In this document: piece after piece, positions 8,368-16,456 of the stretch | How positions within the stretch are numbered: position 1 is the stretch's first letter | How the letters are laid out: each line of letters opens with the position of its first letter | Position numbers and translations under genes: made by a program | Source of the DNA: Enterococcus termitis | Lineage (GTDB): Bacteria > Bacillota > Bacilli > Lactobacillales > Enterococcaceae | Direction of reading: 5' to 3' | Assembly: GCF_001730305.1 (NCBI RefSeq) | Contig: NZ_MIJY01000034.1 | Span: 1 to 64,000, forward strand | Length of the DNA: 64,000 nt | The notes under the pieces: generated by a model | Seen by the model: only the letters and a program-made list of their open reading frames with translations | What the model was told of the DNA's origin: nothing | Database searches by the model: none

Positions 8368-8376
8368 TGGTATACT
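8368..8376 (+). promoter_or_regulatory. Extended -10 promoter of the M23 hydrolase gene
   Basis: TG-G-TATACT at 8368-8376 predicts a transcript start near 8383 and so a leader of about 170 bases before the TTG start at 8556. The 345-base gap 8210-8555 otherwise holds the leader described next. Confidence 0.5.
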
Positions 8377-8382
8377 TTATTT

Positions 8383-8555
8383 TGTGTTATTGAAGTTTTT
8401 GGAGCGCAAAACGAACGTCCAGTTCATCTCATGCCCTAATCACGAATCAGTCCAAGATGGACTCAAAGCAACAACTGGAGATTATGTTATTCAGGCGTTG
8501 GGTATCTTTGTTCCATTTTCTAAAATACGATAAATAAAAAGCGAGGAACCTCATT
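8383..8555 (+). promoter_or_regulatory. Long structured 5' leader of the M23 hydrolase gene
   Basis: The leader contains a long-range pairing of CCAGTT (about 8419-8424) with AACTGG (about 8474-8479), a local hairpin GTCCA/TGGAC (about 8451-8463) and a GTTTT/AAAAC hairpin near 8394-8413. There is no T-run, so control, if any, would act on translation or RNA stability. I do not recognise a riboswitch family; it does not match the ydaO (c-di-AMP) pattern that precedes some wall hydrolases. Confidence 0.3.
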
Positions 8556-9863
8556 TTGAAGAAGAAATTATTACTTACACTTTCGTTTATTTTATTAGTA
8601 AACGCAGCCCCAATAAGTGCGTCTGCTGAAGATATCGATCAAAAGATCGATAGCCAAACAAAAAAAATCGAAGAGATTGTTAAAACCGAACAAGATGCTA
8701 AAGAATATCTTGCTTCACTAGAATCTGAAATTGAAACGATCGAAACGGAGTATCAAACAGTATTATCAGAAAAACAAAAACATGAAAAAGAAATGAATAA
8801 ATTAAATTCAGATATCGCAACTTTGGAAAAAAAGATCGAAAAAAGAAATGACCAATTGAATGCTCAAGCAAGAGTTACACAAACAAATAATGAACAAGAT
8901 TCTGTATTAAATGTGGTTTTAAATGCTGAATCAATTTCAGATGCTATTTCTAAAATGTTGGCGGTAAACACATTAGTGACTGCCAATAACGACATTTTAA
9001 CAGCTCAAAAAGAAGATAAAGACGAACTTGATACTTTAAAAGTCTCGTTGACTAAAACACTAGCAACTCTTGAAAAGAAAACCGAAGAACTTGAAGAAAA
9101 AGAAGCAGCTCTAACTGAAGCTAAATTAGAGCAGAACGTAAAAATCAATGAAATCTCTGCTGCACTGGCTACTGAAAAAGCAGAAAAAGATAAATTTGTA
9201 AAACAAAAAGAAGAAGCAGCAAAGAAAAAAGAAGCTCAATTAAAGGCAATCGCTGAAGAAAAGAAAAAAGAAGCTCAAGCCAGAGCTATTGCTGAAAAAC
9301 AAGCAAAAGAACAAGCTGCTAAAGAACAACAAGCACAAGCTTCAGCTAAAACAGCTCCAGCAGAACAACCTGCTGCAAGTGTTCCAGATACAACTACTGC
9401 AACAAATGATGATGCACCAGCTAGCTCTGATGATACTCAAAATGCTGTAACTCCCCCAACCTCTTCTGGCGGCTGGGCGACTCCGGTTTCAAGTATGATC
9501 GTAACAAGTGGTTTTGGCGGCAGAGAAGATCCTACAGGAATTTCTGGTTCATTCCATGATGGTATCGATTTTGGTGGTGCCAGCGGTACGCCGATCATGG
9601 CCTCTCGAGGTGGCGAAGTTGTCAGTGCAAATTATAGTGGTATGGCTGGAAATCACGTAGTTATCAAACATGATAACGGCTATTATTCATACTATTTGCA
9701 TATGAGCAGTTTAAGTGTTGCAGCTGGACAAAGTGTAAGTGCTGGACAGACACTAGGTGGTATGGGTACAACTGGAAATTCAACTGGTGTACATTTACAT
9801 TTTAGTATTTCTACCGGCTTATGGAGTGGATTTGTTAATCCAGCGCCATTCTTAGGACTATAA
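8556..9863 (+). CDS. Secreted peptidoglycan endopeptidase, coiled coil plus M23
   Basis: Exported wall hydrolase of 435 residues. A signal peptide occupies residues 1-24 (cleavage after SASA). A long coiled coil rich in Lys, Glu and Gln follows (25-255), as in CwlO/EnvC-type proteins, then a Pro/Thr/Ser linker (256-305) and a LytM/M23 zinc metallopeptidase domain (310-435). Likely zinc ligands are His334 and Asp338 in FHDGID and His415 in HLHFS, with His413 as catalytic partner. It probably cleaves peptide bonds in cross-linked peptidoglycan during growth or division. It starts at TTG with GCGAGG upstream. Single-gene unit with a strong terminator. Confidence 0.85.
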   Translation: MKKKLLLTLSFILLVNAAPISASAEDIDQKIDSQTKKIEEIVKTEQDAKEYLASLESEIETIETEYQTVLSEKQKHEKEMNKLNSDIATLEKKIEKRNDQLNAQARVTQTNNEQDSVLNVVLNAESISDAISKMLAVNTLVTANNDILTAQKEDKDELDTLKVSLTKTLATLEKKTEELEEKEAALTEAKLEQNVKINEISAALATEKAEKDKFVKQKEEAAKKKEAQLKAIAEEKKKEAQARAIAEKQAKEQAAKEQQAQASAKTAPAEQPAASVPDTTTATNDDAPASSDDTQNAVTPPTSSGGWATPVSSMIVTSGFGGREDPTGISGSFHDGIDFGGASGTPIMASRGGEVVSANYSGMAGNHVVIKHDNGYYSYYLHMSSLSVAAGQSVSAGQTLGGMGTTGNSTGVHLHFSISTGLWSGFVNPAPFLGL

Positions 9864-9871
9864 TTAAATAA

Positions 9872-9914
9872 AAAATAAGAAAATCAGATAAACACTGATT
9901 TTCTTATTTTTTTA
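9872..9914 (+). terminator. Terminator of the M23 hydrolase gene
   Basis: AATAAGAAAATCAG (about 9874-9887) pairs perfectly with CTGATTTTCTTATT (9895-9908) and is followed by a T-run. Confidence 0.85.
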
Positions 9915-9948
9915 TTTTACTCTATTAGTTAAAGTCTGCTACTGAACA

Positions 9949-9957
9949 TGGTATAAT
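9949..9957 (+). promoter_or_regulatory. Extended -10 promoter of the stress-protein gene
   Basis: TG-G-TATAAT at 9949-9957, about 30 bases before the start codon of the universal stress protein. Confidence 0.55.
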
Positions 9958-9987
9958 AAAAGTAGATAAAGAAAGGTGATGAGTAAC

Positions 9988-10422
9988 ATGAGCAATGCTT
10001 ACAAAAACATCTTAGTTGCTGTTGACGGTTCAAAAAATGCTGAGTTAGCTTTAGAACATGCGGTTTCAATCGCAAAAGAAAAAAATGCTTCACTTTACCT
10101 ACTTTCTGTTGTTGATGAAAATGCAATCAGTCACAGCTCATACGCGTATTCAAAAGTTCTAGCCGAAGAAAAAGAAGCAATCGAAAAAGAATTATTAAAG
10201 AGTATCTATTATGCCACACAGCAGGATGTTCACGATGTAACTCCTTTGGTGGAAATAGGCAATCCCAAAGAGATGATCGCAACCGTTGTTCCCACAAATC
10301 AATCGATTGATTTGATTGTGGTCGGTGCTACTGGAAAAGGTCAAATTCAAGCTAATCAACTTGGTACTACTACGAGCTACGTCGTACAGTATGCCCCGTG
10401 TAATGTGTTAGTCGTTAAATAA
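9988..10422 (+). CDS. Universal stress protein UspA family
   Basis: Cytoplasmic nucleotide-binding stress protein of 144 residues. The start is put at ATG 9988, spaced correctly from GAAAGGTGA. The N-terminal strand KNILVAVDGSKNAELALEHA is typical. The ATP-binding signature appears near the C-terminus as GATGKGQIQANQLGTTTSYV, which fits the Gly-2x-Gly-9x-Gly-Ser/Thr class, so ATP binding is expected. It is a stand-alone gene with its own promoter and terminator. The precise stress cannot be deduced. Confidence 0.88.
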   Translation: MSNAYKNILVAVDGSKNAELALEHAVSIAKEKNASLYLLSVVDENAISHSSYAYSKVLAEEKEAIEKELLKSIYYATQQDVHDVTPLVEIGNPKEMIATVVPTNQSIDLIVVGATGKGQIQANQLGTTTSYVVQYAPCNVLVVK

Positions 10423-10427
10423 ACAAT

Positions 10428-10474
10428 AAAAGAGCGTAACAAAACTAGTCGTTCGTTTTGTTACGCTCTTTTTG
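10428..10474. terminator. Bidirectional terminator between convergent genes
   Basis: AGAGCGTAACAAAAC (10431-10445) pairs perfectly with GTTTTGTTACGCTCT (10455-10469), with A-run and T-run flanks. It ends both the stress-protein gene and the minus-strand methyltransferase gene. Confidence 0.85.
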
Positions 10475-10495
10475 CTTTGTTCTTAGCCAACTTGC

Positions 10496-11254
10496 CTATT
10501 TTAACGATTTCCCAATTAAAATAAAGCGATGTTGATAGTTCGTAATGAATCCGTTCACTGCCAGTTCTTCTTGTAATTTTAATAATGATTCAAACTGACT
10601 TGTTACCGTAAATTCAGGATATTCCCAAGGAATTCGCTGAATATAATAAATCAACCCTTCCATATCATAGAATTTTTGAAGCGGAAAGGATTCATCTTTG
10701 AAAAGAACCTCAAAGTTTTCCTTTAATAATTCTTTTTCAGCTGTTACTAATGACCAGCTTGATGAATGACGTTTATCTGCTATTTTTAATTTTTCTGAAA
10801 GTATACGACCGTTTTTATCCCCCACCTGTTGTGTGATAAAGAGTCCGCCGGGTTTCAATACGCGACTCACTTCTTTTGGGTCATAAGACTCATGACTATT
10901 CAAGATTAAATCAAATGAATCATCTGGAAAATCCAACTGGTCTGTTTCATCCACAAAAACGACGGTGACACCTAATGGCAAAAGACGTTCCATAAGTAAC
11001 TGGAAATTAGGTAACCATCCTTCTGTTACAGCAGTCATGTCATCTGGATGTCCAAAAGTTGACAATAATTCTCCTCCACCGGTGCCCATATCTAATAAAT
11101 ACATCGTTTTTTTCAGATATTTTCGAACCAAACTCGAATAATCCCACGGCAAAGGCTCTATGCTCCAGCGATTTGTCATAAATGAAAAATCCCACCCTAT
11201 AGGCGTATTTCCTTCCAGCATTTTCCAATACTCTTTTTGACTTTCTTTTTTCAT
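10496..11254 (-). CDS. Class I SAM-dependent methyltransferase
   Basis: Soluble methyltransferase of about 252 residues. ATG 11254 is preferred because AAGGGAGAAACGG precedes it, whereas the longer frame to 11287 has no RBS. Motif I is LLDMGTGGGELLS. The acidic end of motif II is near VVFVDETDQLDF, followed by FDLILNSHESYDPKEVSRVLKPGGLF, as in the type-11/UbiE-like family. The substrate is unknown. Single gene with a promoter that contains repeated TCAATACAG boxes. Confidence 0.75.
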   Translation of the reverse strand: MKKESQKEYWKMLEGNTPIGWDFSFMTNRWSIEPLPWDYSSLVRKYLKKTMYLLDMGTGGGELLSTFGHPDDMTAVTEGWLPNFQLLMERLLPLGVTVVFVDETDQLDFPDDSFDLILNSHESYDPKEVSRVLKPGGLFITQQVGDKNGRILSEKLKIADKRHSSSWSLVTAEKELLKENFEVLFKDESFPLQKFYDMEGLIYYIQRIPWEYPEFTVTSQFESLLKLQEELAVNGFITNYQHRFILIGKSLK

Positions 11255-11293
11255 AACCGTTTCTCCCTTACAAAGTATTCTTTTCAAGTAAGT

Positions 11294-11364
11294 TCAATAC
11301 AGTTATTGATCTGATAGAAATTCATTCACTCAATACAGCTTCTATCACATTATAACTGTATTGA
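11294..11364 (-). promoter_or_regulatory. Methyltransferase promoter with three TCAATACAG boxes
   Basis: The nonamer TCAATACAG occurs at 11294-11302 and 11330-11338 and in inverted form (CTGTATTGA) at 11356-11364. The last two make a 35-base inverted repeat around the minus-strand -10 box TATAAT (11349-11354). The arrangement resembles an operator for a dimeric repressor. No -35 match is seen. Confidence 0.45.
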
Positions 11365-11416
11365 GCAGCTACCTCGACACATCACCTTACTCCTTTCGGT
11401 CAATTATTTTAACGGC

Positions 11417-11450
11417 AAAAAGAATCTCCTAAAAATCAGCTTTTAAGAGA
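11417..11450 (-). terminator. Terminator of the alpha-mannoside locus
   Basis: On the minus strand TCTCTTAAAA (11441-11450) pairs with TTTTAGGAGA (11425-11434) and is followed by TTCTTTTT, just after the GH1 gene. Confidence 0.7.
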
Positions 11451-11471
11451 AACTTTGCATTTGTCTTTGGA

Positions 11472-12845
11472 TCATTTTAACCCATTTTGATCAACTAATT
11501 CCTTAAACCACAGTCCGCTTTTCTTCAATCGACGTTGGTCATTGTTTAAATCTAACTGATAAAAACCATAACGATTTTTGTATCCATTTAGCCATGACCA
11601 GCAATCAATAAACGTCCATGAATGATATCCAAAGCAATTACTTCCTGCTTCAATCCCTTTATGCAGTTGAGTGAGATGATCTTCCATAAACTCAATCCGA
11701 TAGTCATCTTGAATCATTCCAGAGGCATCCATGAAGCGTTCCTCATCAGCAACACCCATCCCATTTTCAGAAACATACCAAAGAATATTTTTATATTCAT
11801 TTTTAATCATCATTGCCACATCATACAAGGCTTCGGGGTAAATTTCCCAGCCTCGGTAAGGATTGATTTTTTTATCCGGCCAATCATAATGATCATAGAA
11901 ATCTGCCGGTGAAACAGCTGGTTTATTAACCTCTTTCGGCGCTTGAACACGGCTCGGCTGATAATAATTCATTCCAATAAAATCAACTGTGTTCTGTTTG
12001 ATTTCTTCTAAATCATTTGCTTCGGTGACCGGAAGTAATTGATTTTGTCTTAAACAATCGATCAACCCAGCTGGAATCGTTCCTAATACAGCTGGATCTA
12101 AAAAGCTTTTTGTGTTCAGCAAATCGGCTAGCTCGGCTGCCTGTAAATCTTCTTTTGATTGACTTCTCGGATAGCAAGGAGAAACATTTAGAATAATTCC
12201 AATTTTGCCTGAATGGCTACCTTCTTTAAACGCTTTGACTGCCAAGGTATGAGCCATCAATGTGTGATAGCCAACTTGAACAGCTTTCTTAAAGTCATGG
12301 ATCGCAGGATAATGATAGCCGTATAAATATCCACATTCCACATGAACCATAGGCTCGTTAAAGGTTGTCCAGTCGTCAACTAAATCACCAAATAATTCAA
12401 AACATGTTTTGGCATAATAGGCAAATGCATCGACAGACGCACGAGTTTCCCAGCCGCCTTTTTCCATCAACCACCAAGGCATATCAAAATGAAAAAGATT
12501 GATAATTGGCTTTACCCCATTTTCTTGCAATTCCTTAAAATAATCACGATAAAAATCAACAGCTTCCTGATTGATTGTTTTGCCGTCTGGTAGTAGGCGA
12601 GTCCATGCGATTGAGGTCCGATATGAATTCATATGGATTTCCTTCATTCGCTTAATATCCTCATGATATAATTCGTACATATTCGTCGTATGTTCAGGGC
12701 CTTGGTCTTTTTGAAATTTTTCTGGAGCCAGTTCATACCATTTGTCCCATGTGGAAGGACTTTTACCATTTAATGAGCTGTGTCCCTCTGATTGCGGCGC
12801 TGAGGTAGCTGCTCCCCATAAAAATGATTTGGGAAATTTTTTCAT
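11472..12845 (-). CDS. GH1 family 6-phospho-glycosidase
   Basis: Cytoplasmic glycoside hydrolase of 457 residues with a TIM-barrel GH1 fold. The acid/base is Glu164 in TTFNEP and the nucleophile is Glu360 in SENGMG. Near the C-terminus Ser417, Lys423 and Tyr426 (WSWLNGYKNRYG) occupy the positions that bind the phosphate in 6-phospho-beta-glycosidases. The protein therefore probably cleaves a PTS-imported disaccharide phosphate. It is the last gene of a run with GH125, RpiR and EIIC genes, 16 bases downstream of GH125. It may remove a beta-linked sugar from a phosphorylated product, or act on an unrelated beta-glycoside; the substrate is not proven. Confidence 0.82.
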   Translation of the reverse strand: MKKFPKSFLWGAATSAPQSEGHSSLNGKSPSTWDKWYELAPEKFQKDQGPEHTTNMYELYHEDIKRMKEIHMNSYRTSIAWTRLLPDGKTINQEAVDFYRDYFKELQENGVKPIINLFHFDMPWWLMEKGGWETRASVDAFAYYAKTCFELFGDLVDDWTTFNEPMVHVECGYLYGYHYPAIHDFKKAVQVGYHTLMAHTLAVKAFKEGSHSGKIGIILNVSPCYPRSQSKEDLQAAELADLLNTKSFLDPAVLGTIPAGLIDCLRQNQLLPVTEANDLEEIKQNTVDFIGMNYYQPSRVQAPKEVNKPAVSPADFYDHYDWPDKKINPYRGWEIYPEALYDVAMMIKNEYKNILWYVSENGMGVADEERFMDASGMIQDDYRIEFMEDHLTQLHKGIEAGSNCFGYHSWTFIDCWSWLNGYKNRYGFYQLDLNNDQRRLKKSGLWFKELVDQNGLK

Positions 12846-12861
12846 TTTACGTATCTCCTAT

Positions 12862-14127
12862 TTAGCTAATTTTTAATGAATCTAACAATAATTCACAAAA
12901 CATCATATTTGCCCATGAAAACCATTCACGGGTGTATTGGCTAGGATCATTGACGTTTACGCCCTCGTGCATATGATTTGTTCCATTTTCTGTTTGAACG
13001 AGTCTATCTAAAAGAGCTTCTTTTTCTGCTTGATTATTTGTTGTGAGTCCCTGAATCGATAAAGCGATTGGCCAAACATAGTCTTTTGGCGTATGCTCAC
13101 TTCCGATTCCCTTCAAAGTAGTTCCTTCGTAGTAATAAGGATTGACTTTAGAAAGAATCATCTCCCGTGTATTTTGATAGATTTCATGGTCGATCGAACA
13201 ATAACCTAAGTATGGCGCAGACAATAAACTGGGAACATTTGCATCGTCCATCAACAGATAGTTTCCTAAACCGTCTACTTCATAAGCATAAACTTTTTTC
13301 CCTTCATGTTCAACAATTCCCCACTTTTCAATTCCTTGTTTGATTTCCTGTCTCAATTGTTTCGCCTGTTTGATCAATGTTTGATCATTAAAAAACTCTA
13401 GCAAAATTTCCTCTATATAGCCTAAAATAACAACCGCAAACATATTTGCTGGAATGAGATAATTGTATGTACAGCTATCATCACTCGGACGAAAACCTGA
13501 CCAGGTCATACCGGTATAGCCGCATGGTTCTCCAATGCCGTCTGTCAACGTGTCTTCCGGACGCTCTCCCAAACGCTCAAAACGATAAGGCGAGTTTTCA
13601 TGTCTTTGCTCAGTTTCAAAAACAGTGAGAATATTCTCTATCGCTTGCTTAAAATGCTTAGTAAAATGTCCTGTTTCTCCAGTTTTTTTCCATAAAAGAT
13701 ACGCTAGTTCGATTGGGTAGCATAATGAATCAACCTCATACTTTCTTTCCCAAATCCAACCATTCATATCCGTGTTATCCTGATGATAACAGTGTCCATT
13801 TTCAGTCTCATTGAATGCATTGGCATATGGATCAATCAATATGCATTTGATTTGTCGATCAATCAATCCTTTTATTAATTGTTTAATCTTTTCATCTTGA
13901 TTCGCAACGACTAAATATGGTTTGATCTGTGCTGATGAATCCCGCAGCCACATTGCTGGAATATCACCAGTGATCACAAACGTATCTTCGACGGTCTGAA
14001 CGACGGTTGTTTCCAATGTATTATCAAAGCAAGTCGAAAAAACATCGCTCCATCGCGGATTGACAGACCGCTCTTTGACTTTCTCCTTTAGCGCTTCAAT
14101 CACAGCTTTGGAATAGTCGACTGTCAT
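12862..14127 (-). CDS. GH125 exo-alpha-1,6-mannosidase
   Basis: Metal-independent exo-alpha-1,6-mannosidase of 421 residues with an (alpha/alpha)6 barrel, related to the characterised pneumococcal and clostridial enzymes that trim host N-glycans. Typical motifs are [16 protein letters not shown] near residue 55, [22 protein letters not shown] near 115 and [18 protein letters not shown] near 210, the last probably carrying the general acid Asp. [15 protein letters not shown] near 345 matches the conserved C-terminal block. No signal peptide is present, so it acts on imported oligosaccharides. It lies between RpiR (15 bases upstream) and GH1 and is probably co-transcribed with both. Confidence 0.88.
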   Translation of the reverse strand: MTVDYSKAVIEALKEKVKERSVNPRWSDVFSTCFDNTLETTVVQTVEDTFVITGDIPAMWLRDSSAQIKPYLVVANQDEKIKQLIKGLIDRQIKCILIDPYANAFNETENGHCYHQDNTDMNGWIWERKYEVDSLCYPIELAYLLWKKTGETGHFTKHFKQAIENILTVFETEQRHENSPYRFERLGERPEDTLTDGIGEPCGYTGMTWSGFRPSDDSCTYNYLIPANMFAVVILGYIEEILLEFFNDQTLIKQAKQLRQEIKQGIEKWGIVEHEGKKVYAYEVDGLGNYLLMDDANVPSLLSAPYLGYCSIDHEIYQNTREMILSKVNPYYYEGTTLKGIGSEHTPKDYVWPIALSIQGLTTNNQAEKEALLDRLVQTENGTNHMHEGVNVNDPSQYTREWFSWANMMFCELLLDSLKIS

Positions 14128-14142
14128 ACTTCTTGCTCCTTT

Positions 14143-14946
14143 CTATTTTCCTTTTAAAATCACTTCTGATTTGATCCATGATTTAATTGTATCTTCATGA
14201 TACATAGCTAAAATTTCTGTATATAATATGTCGATCACTGTTAAAATCGGGATTTGTGGAGAAATTCCTCCCATATCTTTTTTTCCCATTGAACTCGTCA
14301 AACAAAAAGAAGCTGCAAAATGTTTATACGGGCTTTTTTCATTTGCAGTAATAACAATCAATTTTGCTCCCTTTTCAAATACGATCTTCACAGCTTCTTC
14401 AACCTCTTCCTTATTTCCAGAAATGGAAGAAACGACAACAAGGTCTCCTTGTTGGACACCTTGAGCCATCATGGCAATCGAGTGTTCATCTTTGATCACA
14501 TTGACAATTTTACCTAGTCTTGAAAATTTAAACTGAAAATCTTCTCCGCAAAATGAATTATAACCTGTCCCCCAATAATGAATGATCCGGCCGGCATCGA
14601 TCATAAGTGCAGCTTTTTTTACTTCTTCTTTATCTAATTTTTCAACAATATCATTTAACAGTAAGGAATAATTCAAATTAACATAGCTAATGCTGGAATC
14701 TGATTGTTGTTTCGTTCCTTTACTTGAATACTTATATAAGTAAATCAACTCTTTGTAGTTTGCTAAACCGATTTTTTTACAGAAACGAGTGATCGATGCG
14801 TTCGACACACTTAGTTTTTTTGCCAACTCCTGAATGCCTAGTTCTTTATTACCATCAAGAAAATACTGAGCAATCACTTTTTCTACATCTGTAAACTTCT
14901 TTTCATTTGCCTGAATGATCAATTCGATATAGCTTTCCATCTTCAA
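14143..14946 (-). CDS. RpiR/MurR-family transcriptional regulator
   Basis: Sugar-phosphate-responsive regulator of 267 residues. The N-terminal helix-turn-helix (about 1-77) contains IQELAKKLSVSNASITRFCKKIGL. A SIS sugar-phosphate-binding domain occupies about 105-250, with GTGYNSFCGEDFQFKF and VVVSSISGNKEEVEEAV. It heads a subcluster with GH125 and GH1, and probably controls the mannoside genes on both sides in response to a phosphorylated sugar. Confidence 0.85.
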   Translation of the reverse strand: MKMESYIELIIQANEKKFTDVEKVIAQYFLDGNKELGIQELAKKLSVSNASITRFCKKIGLANYKELIYLYKYSSKGTKQQSDSSISYVNLNYSLLLNDIVEKLDKEEVKKAALMIDAGRIIHYWGTGYNSFCGEDFQFKFSRLGKIVNVIKDEHSIAMMAQGVQQGDLVVVSSISGNKEEVEEAVKIVFEKGAKLIVITANEKSPYKHFAASFCLTSSMGKKDMGGISPQIPILTVIDILYTEILAMYHEDTIKSWIKSEVILKGK

Positions 14947-14980
14947 TGCGCTCCTTCCTTTTTATACTGTAATTATGAGA

Positions 14981-15074
14981 TTAAAAAATAAGAATAGGAC
15001 AGAACCTCATTGATGAAACACACTGTAAATTTTATTGTCTAAAGTGCAACCTACAGAGTTCTGCCCTTATTCTA
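14981..15074 (-). terminator. Terminator between EIIC and RpiR genes
   Basis: On the minus strand AGAATAAGGGCAGAACTC (15056-15073) pairs with GAGGTTCTGTCCTATTCTT (about 14990-15008) across a roughly 47-base loop, and a T6 run follows. It splits the locus into a GH38-EIIC unit and an RpiR-GH125-GH1 unit, with possible read-through. Confidence 0.6.
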
Positions 15075-15111
15075 TTTCATCTATTCATTTTTCTTTACCC
15101 TTTGTTCCAGA

Positions 15112-16434
15112 TTAATCCTGTGCGTTCAATAGCTGACTTTCGTCAAATTTCATATTCATTCGTACAAATGGCGCGTAGATAAACACATCTAAAACAACTA
15201 AAACCGCTGTCAAGATCACTGGACTTAAATGAAATGCCCCTAAAATCCAAGTACTGATAAAGATTGGTTCATTTCCAGAATTCAGTACAACTAAAGGAAC
15301 GACCCAACCGATTTTGGTTACGATATAAGCCACGACTGCATTAAAAACAGGTACGAAGACAAACGGAATGAACATCAATGGATTCAGTACGATCGGGAAC
15401 CCAAAGATAATTGGTTCATTGATTCCGAATAATCCTGGAATAAATGATAGTTTTGCCACTTCACGCCCACTATACGATTTCGGAGTGAAAATTAAGATTG
15501 CTAAAATCAAGCCAAATGTAGCCCCTGAACCACCGATCATTGCGTACACATTCGTCATCGTGTTTGGTGCAACAGAAATATCTGCAAAGCTTTTAGTTTC
15601 AGCAAATTTCGCCACATTCTCCAAGAAAATAGGTAACCATAACGCTGACACAACACCCCAAACGATATTGAATCCGTGTAAACCCAAAAACCATAGAATT
15701 TGCTGCAACAAGATTACTACGATGATTGCTGGTAATCCTGTACCGACTGATGTTAACGGTTGAACAAAGAGCTGACTGACAAGATCCATAAACGAGTTAA
15801 AATCAAATGCTTCGATCACAACTTTCATAACGGAACAGATCAATAAAACAATGGAAATTGGAATCAAAGCAAAAAATGAATCGAAAACATTTGGCGGTAC
15901 ATTCCCTGGTAATTTAATAGCGATTTTATGTTTCGCTAAAAGTGAATAAATATATACCGCAAACAGTCCTACGATCAATGCGGTAAACATTCCTTCATAG
16001 CTAAAAAAGTTATTGGCGTAGCCTTGAACGACTTCTGCAGAAGTATCTGCAAAGTTAACATTATTGGGCACCATCACAAAATATGCTGCAAAAGCGAGTA
16101 ATGTTGCCAATAACGGATTGATATTAGATTCAGGATGCTTCTTCATTAATTCTTTTGCAAAGTTAAATGCTGTCGAAAAAACGATCAGTAACGCCACAAT
16201 CCCTAATGTTCCTTGGTAGACATTCCCAAAAATAGCAGAAAAGGTTTGTCCAATCGATGTTTCGCCGAAAAATGCATCGATCTGCATTTTGATCAAATTG
16301 GAAAATGAACCGACAACTGTAAAGGGGATACTGCTGATAAATGCATTTTTTATCGCTTGTAGAACACTGTTATTATCAACTTTATTGGCGATTTTCAATA
16401 ATGGCTCTTGGATTTTTTCAATATTTATATTCAT
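15112..16434 (-). CDS. PTS EIIC component, lactose/cellobiose family
   Basis: Membrane permease subunit of 440 residues with about ten membrane segments, of the CelB/Lac family. Conserved parts include the N-terminal ALKNAF-like segment (QAIKNAFISSIPFTVVGSF), the central LWFLGLHGFNIVWG and the substrate loop LFGINEPIIFGFPIVLNP near residue 335. No EIIA or EIIB gene adjoins it, so it must borrow these from elsewhere. Following GH38 by 22 bases, it probably imports and phosphorylates mannose-containing oligosaccharides or a related beta-glycoside. Confidence 0.85.
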   Translation of the reverse strand: MNINIEKIQEPLLKIANKVDNNSVLQAIKNAFISSIPFTVVGSFSNLIKMQIDAFFGETSIGQTFSAIFGNVYQGTLGIVALLIVFSTAFNFAKELMKKHPESNINPLLATLLAFAAYFVMVPNNVNFADTSAEVVQGYANNFFSYEGMFTALIVGLFAVYIYSLLAKHKIAIKLPGNVPPNVFDSFFALIPISIVLLICSVMKVVIEAFDFNSFMDLVSQLFVQPLTSVGTGLPAIIVVILLQQILWFLGLHGFNIVWGVVSALWLPIFLENVAKFAETKSFADISVAPNTMTNVYAMIGGSGATFGLILAILIFTPKSYSGREVAKLSFIPGLFGINEPIIFGFPIVLNPLMFIPFVFVPVFNAVVAYIVTKIGWVVPLVVLNSGNEPIFISTWILGAFHLSPVILTAVLVVLDVFIYAPFVRMNMKFDESQLLNAQD

Positions 16435-16456
16435 TTTTAACGCGACCTTTCCCTGG

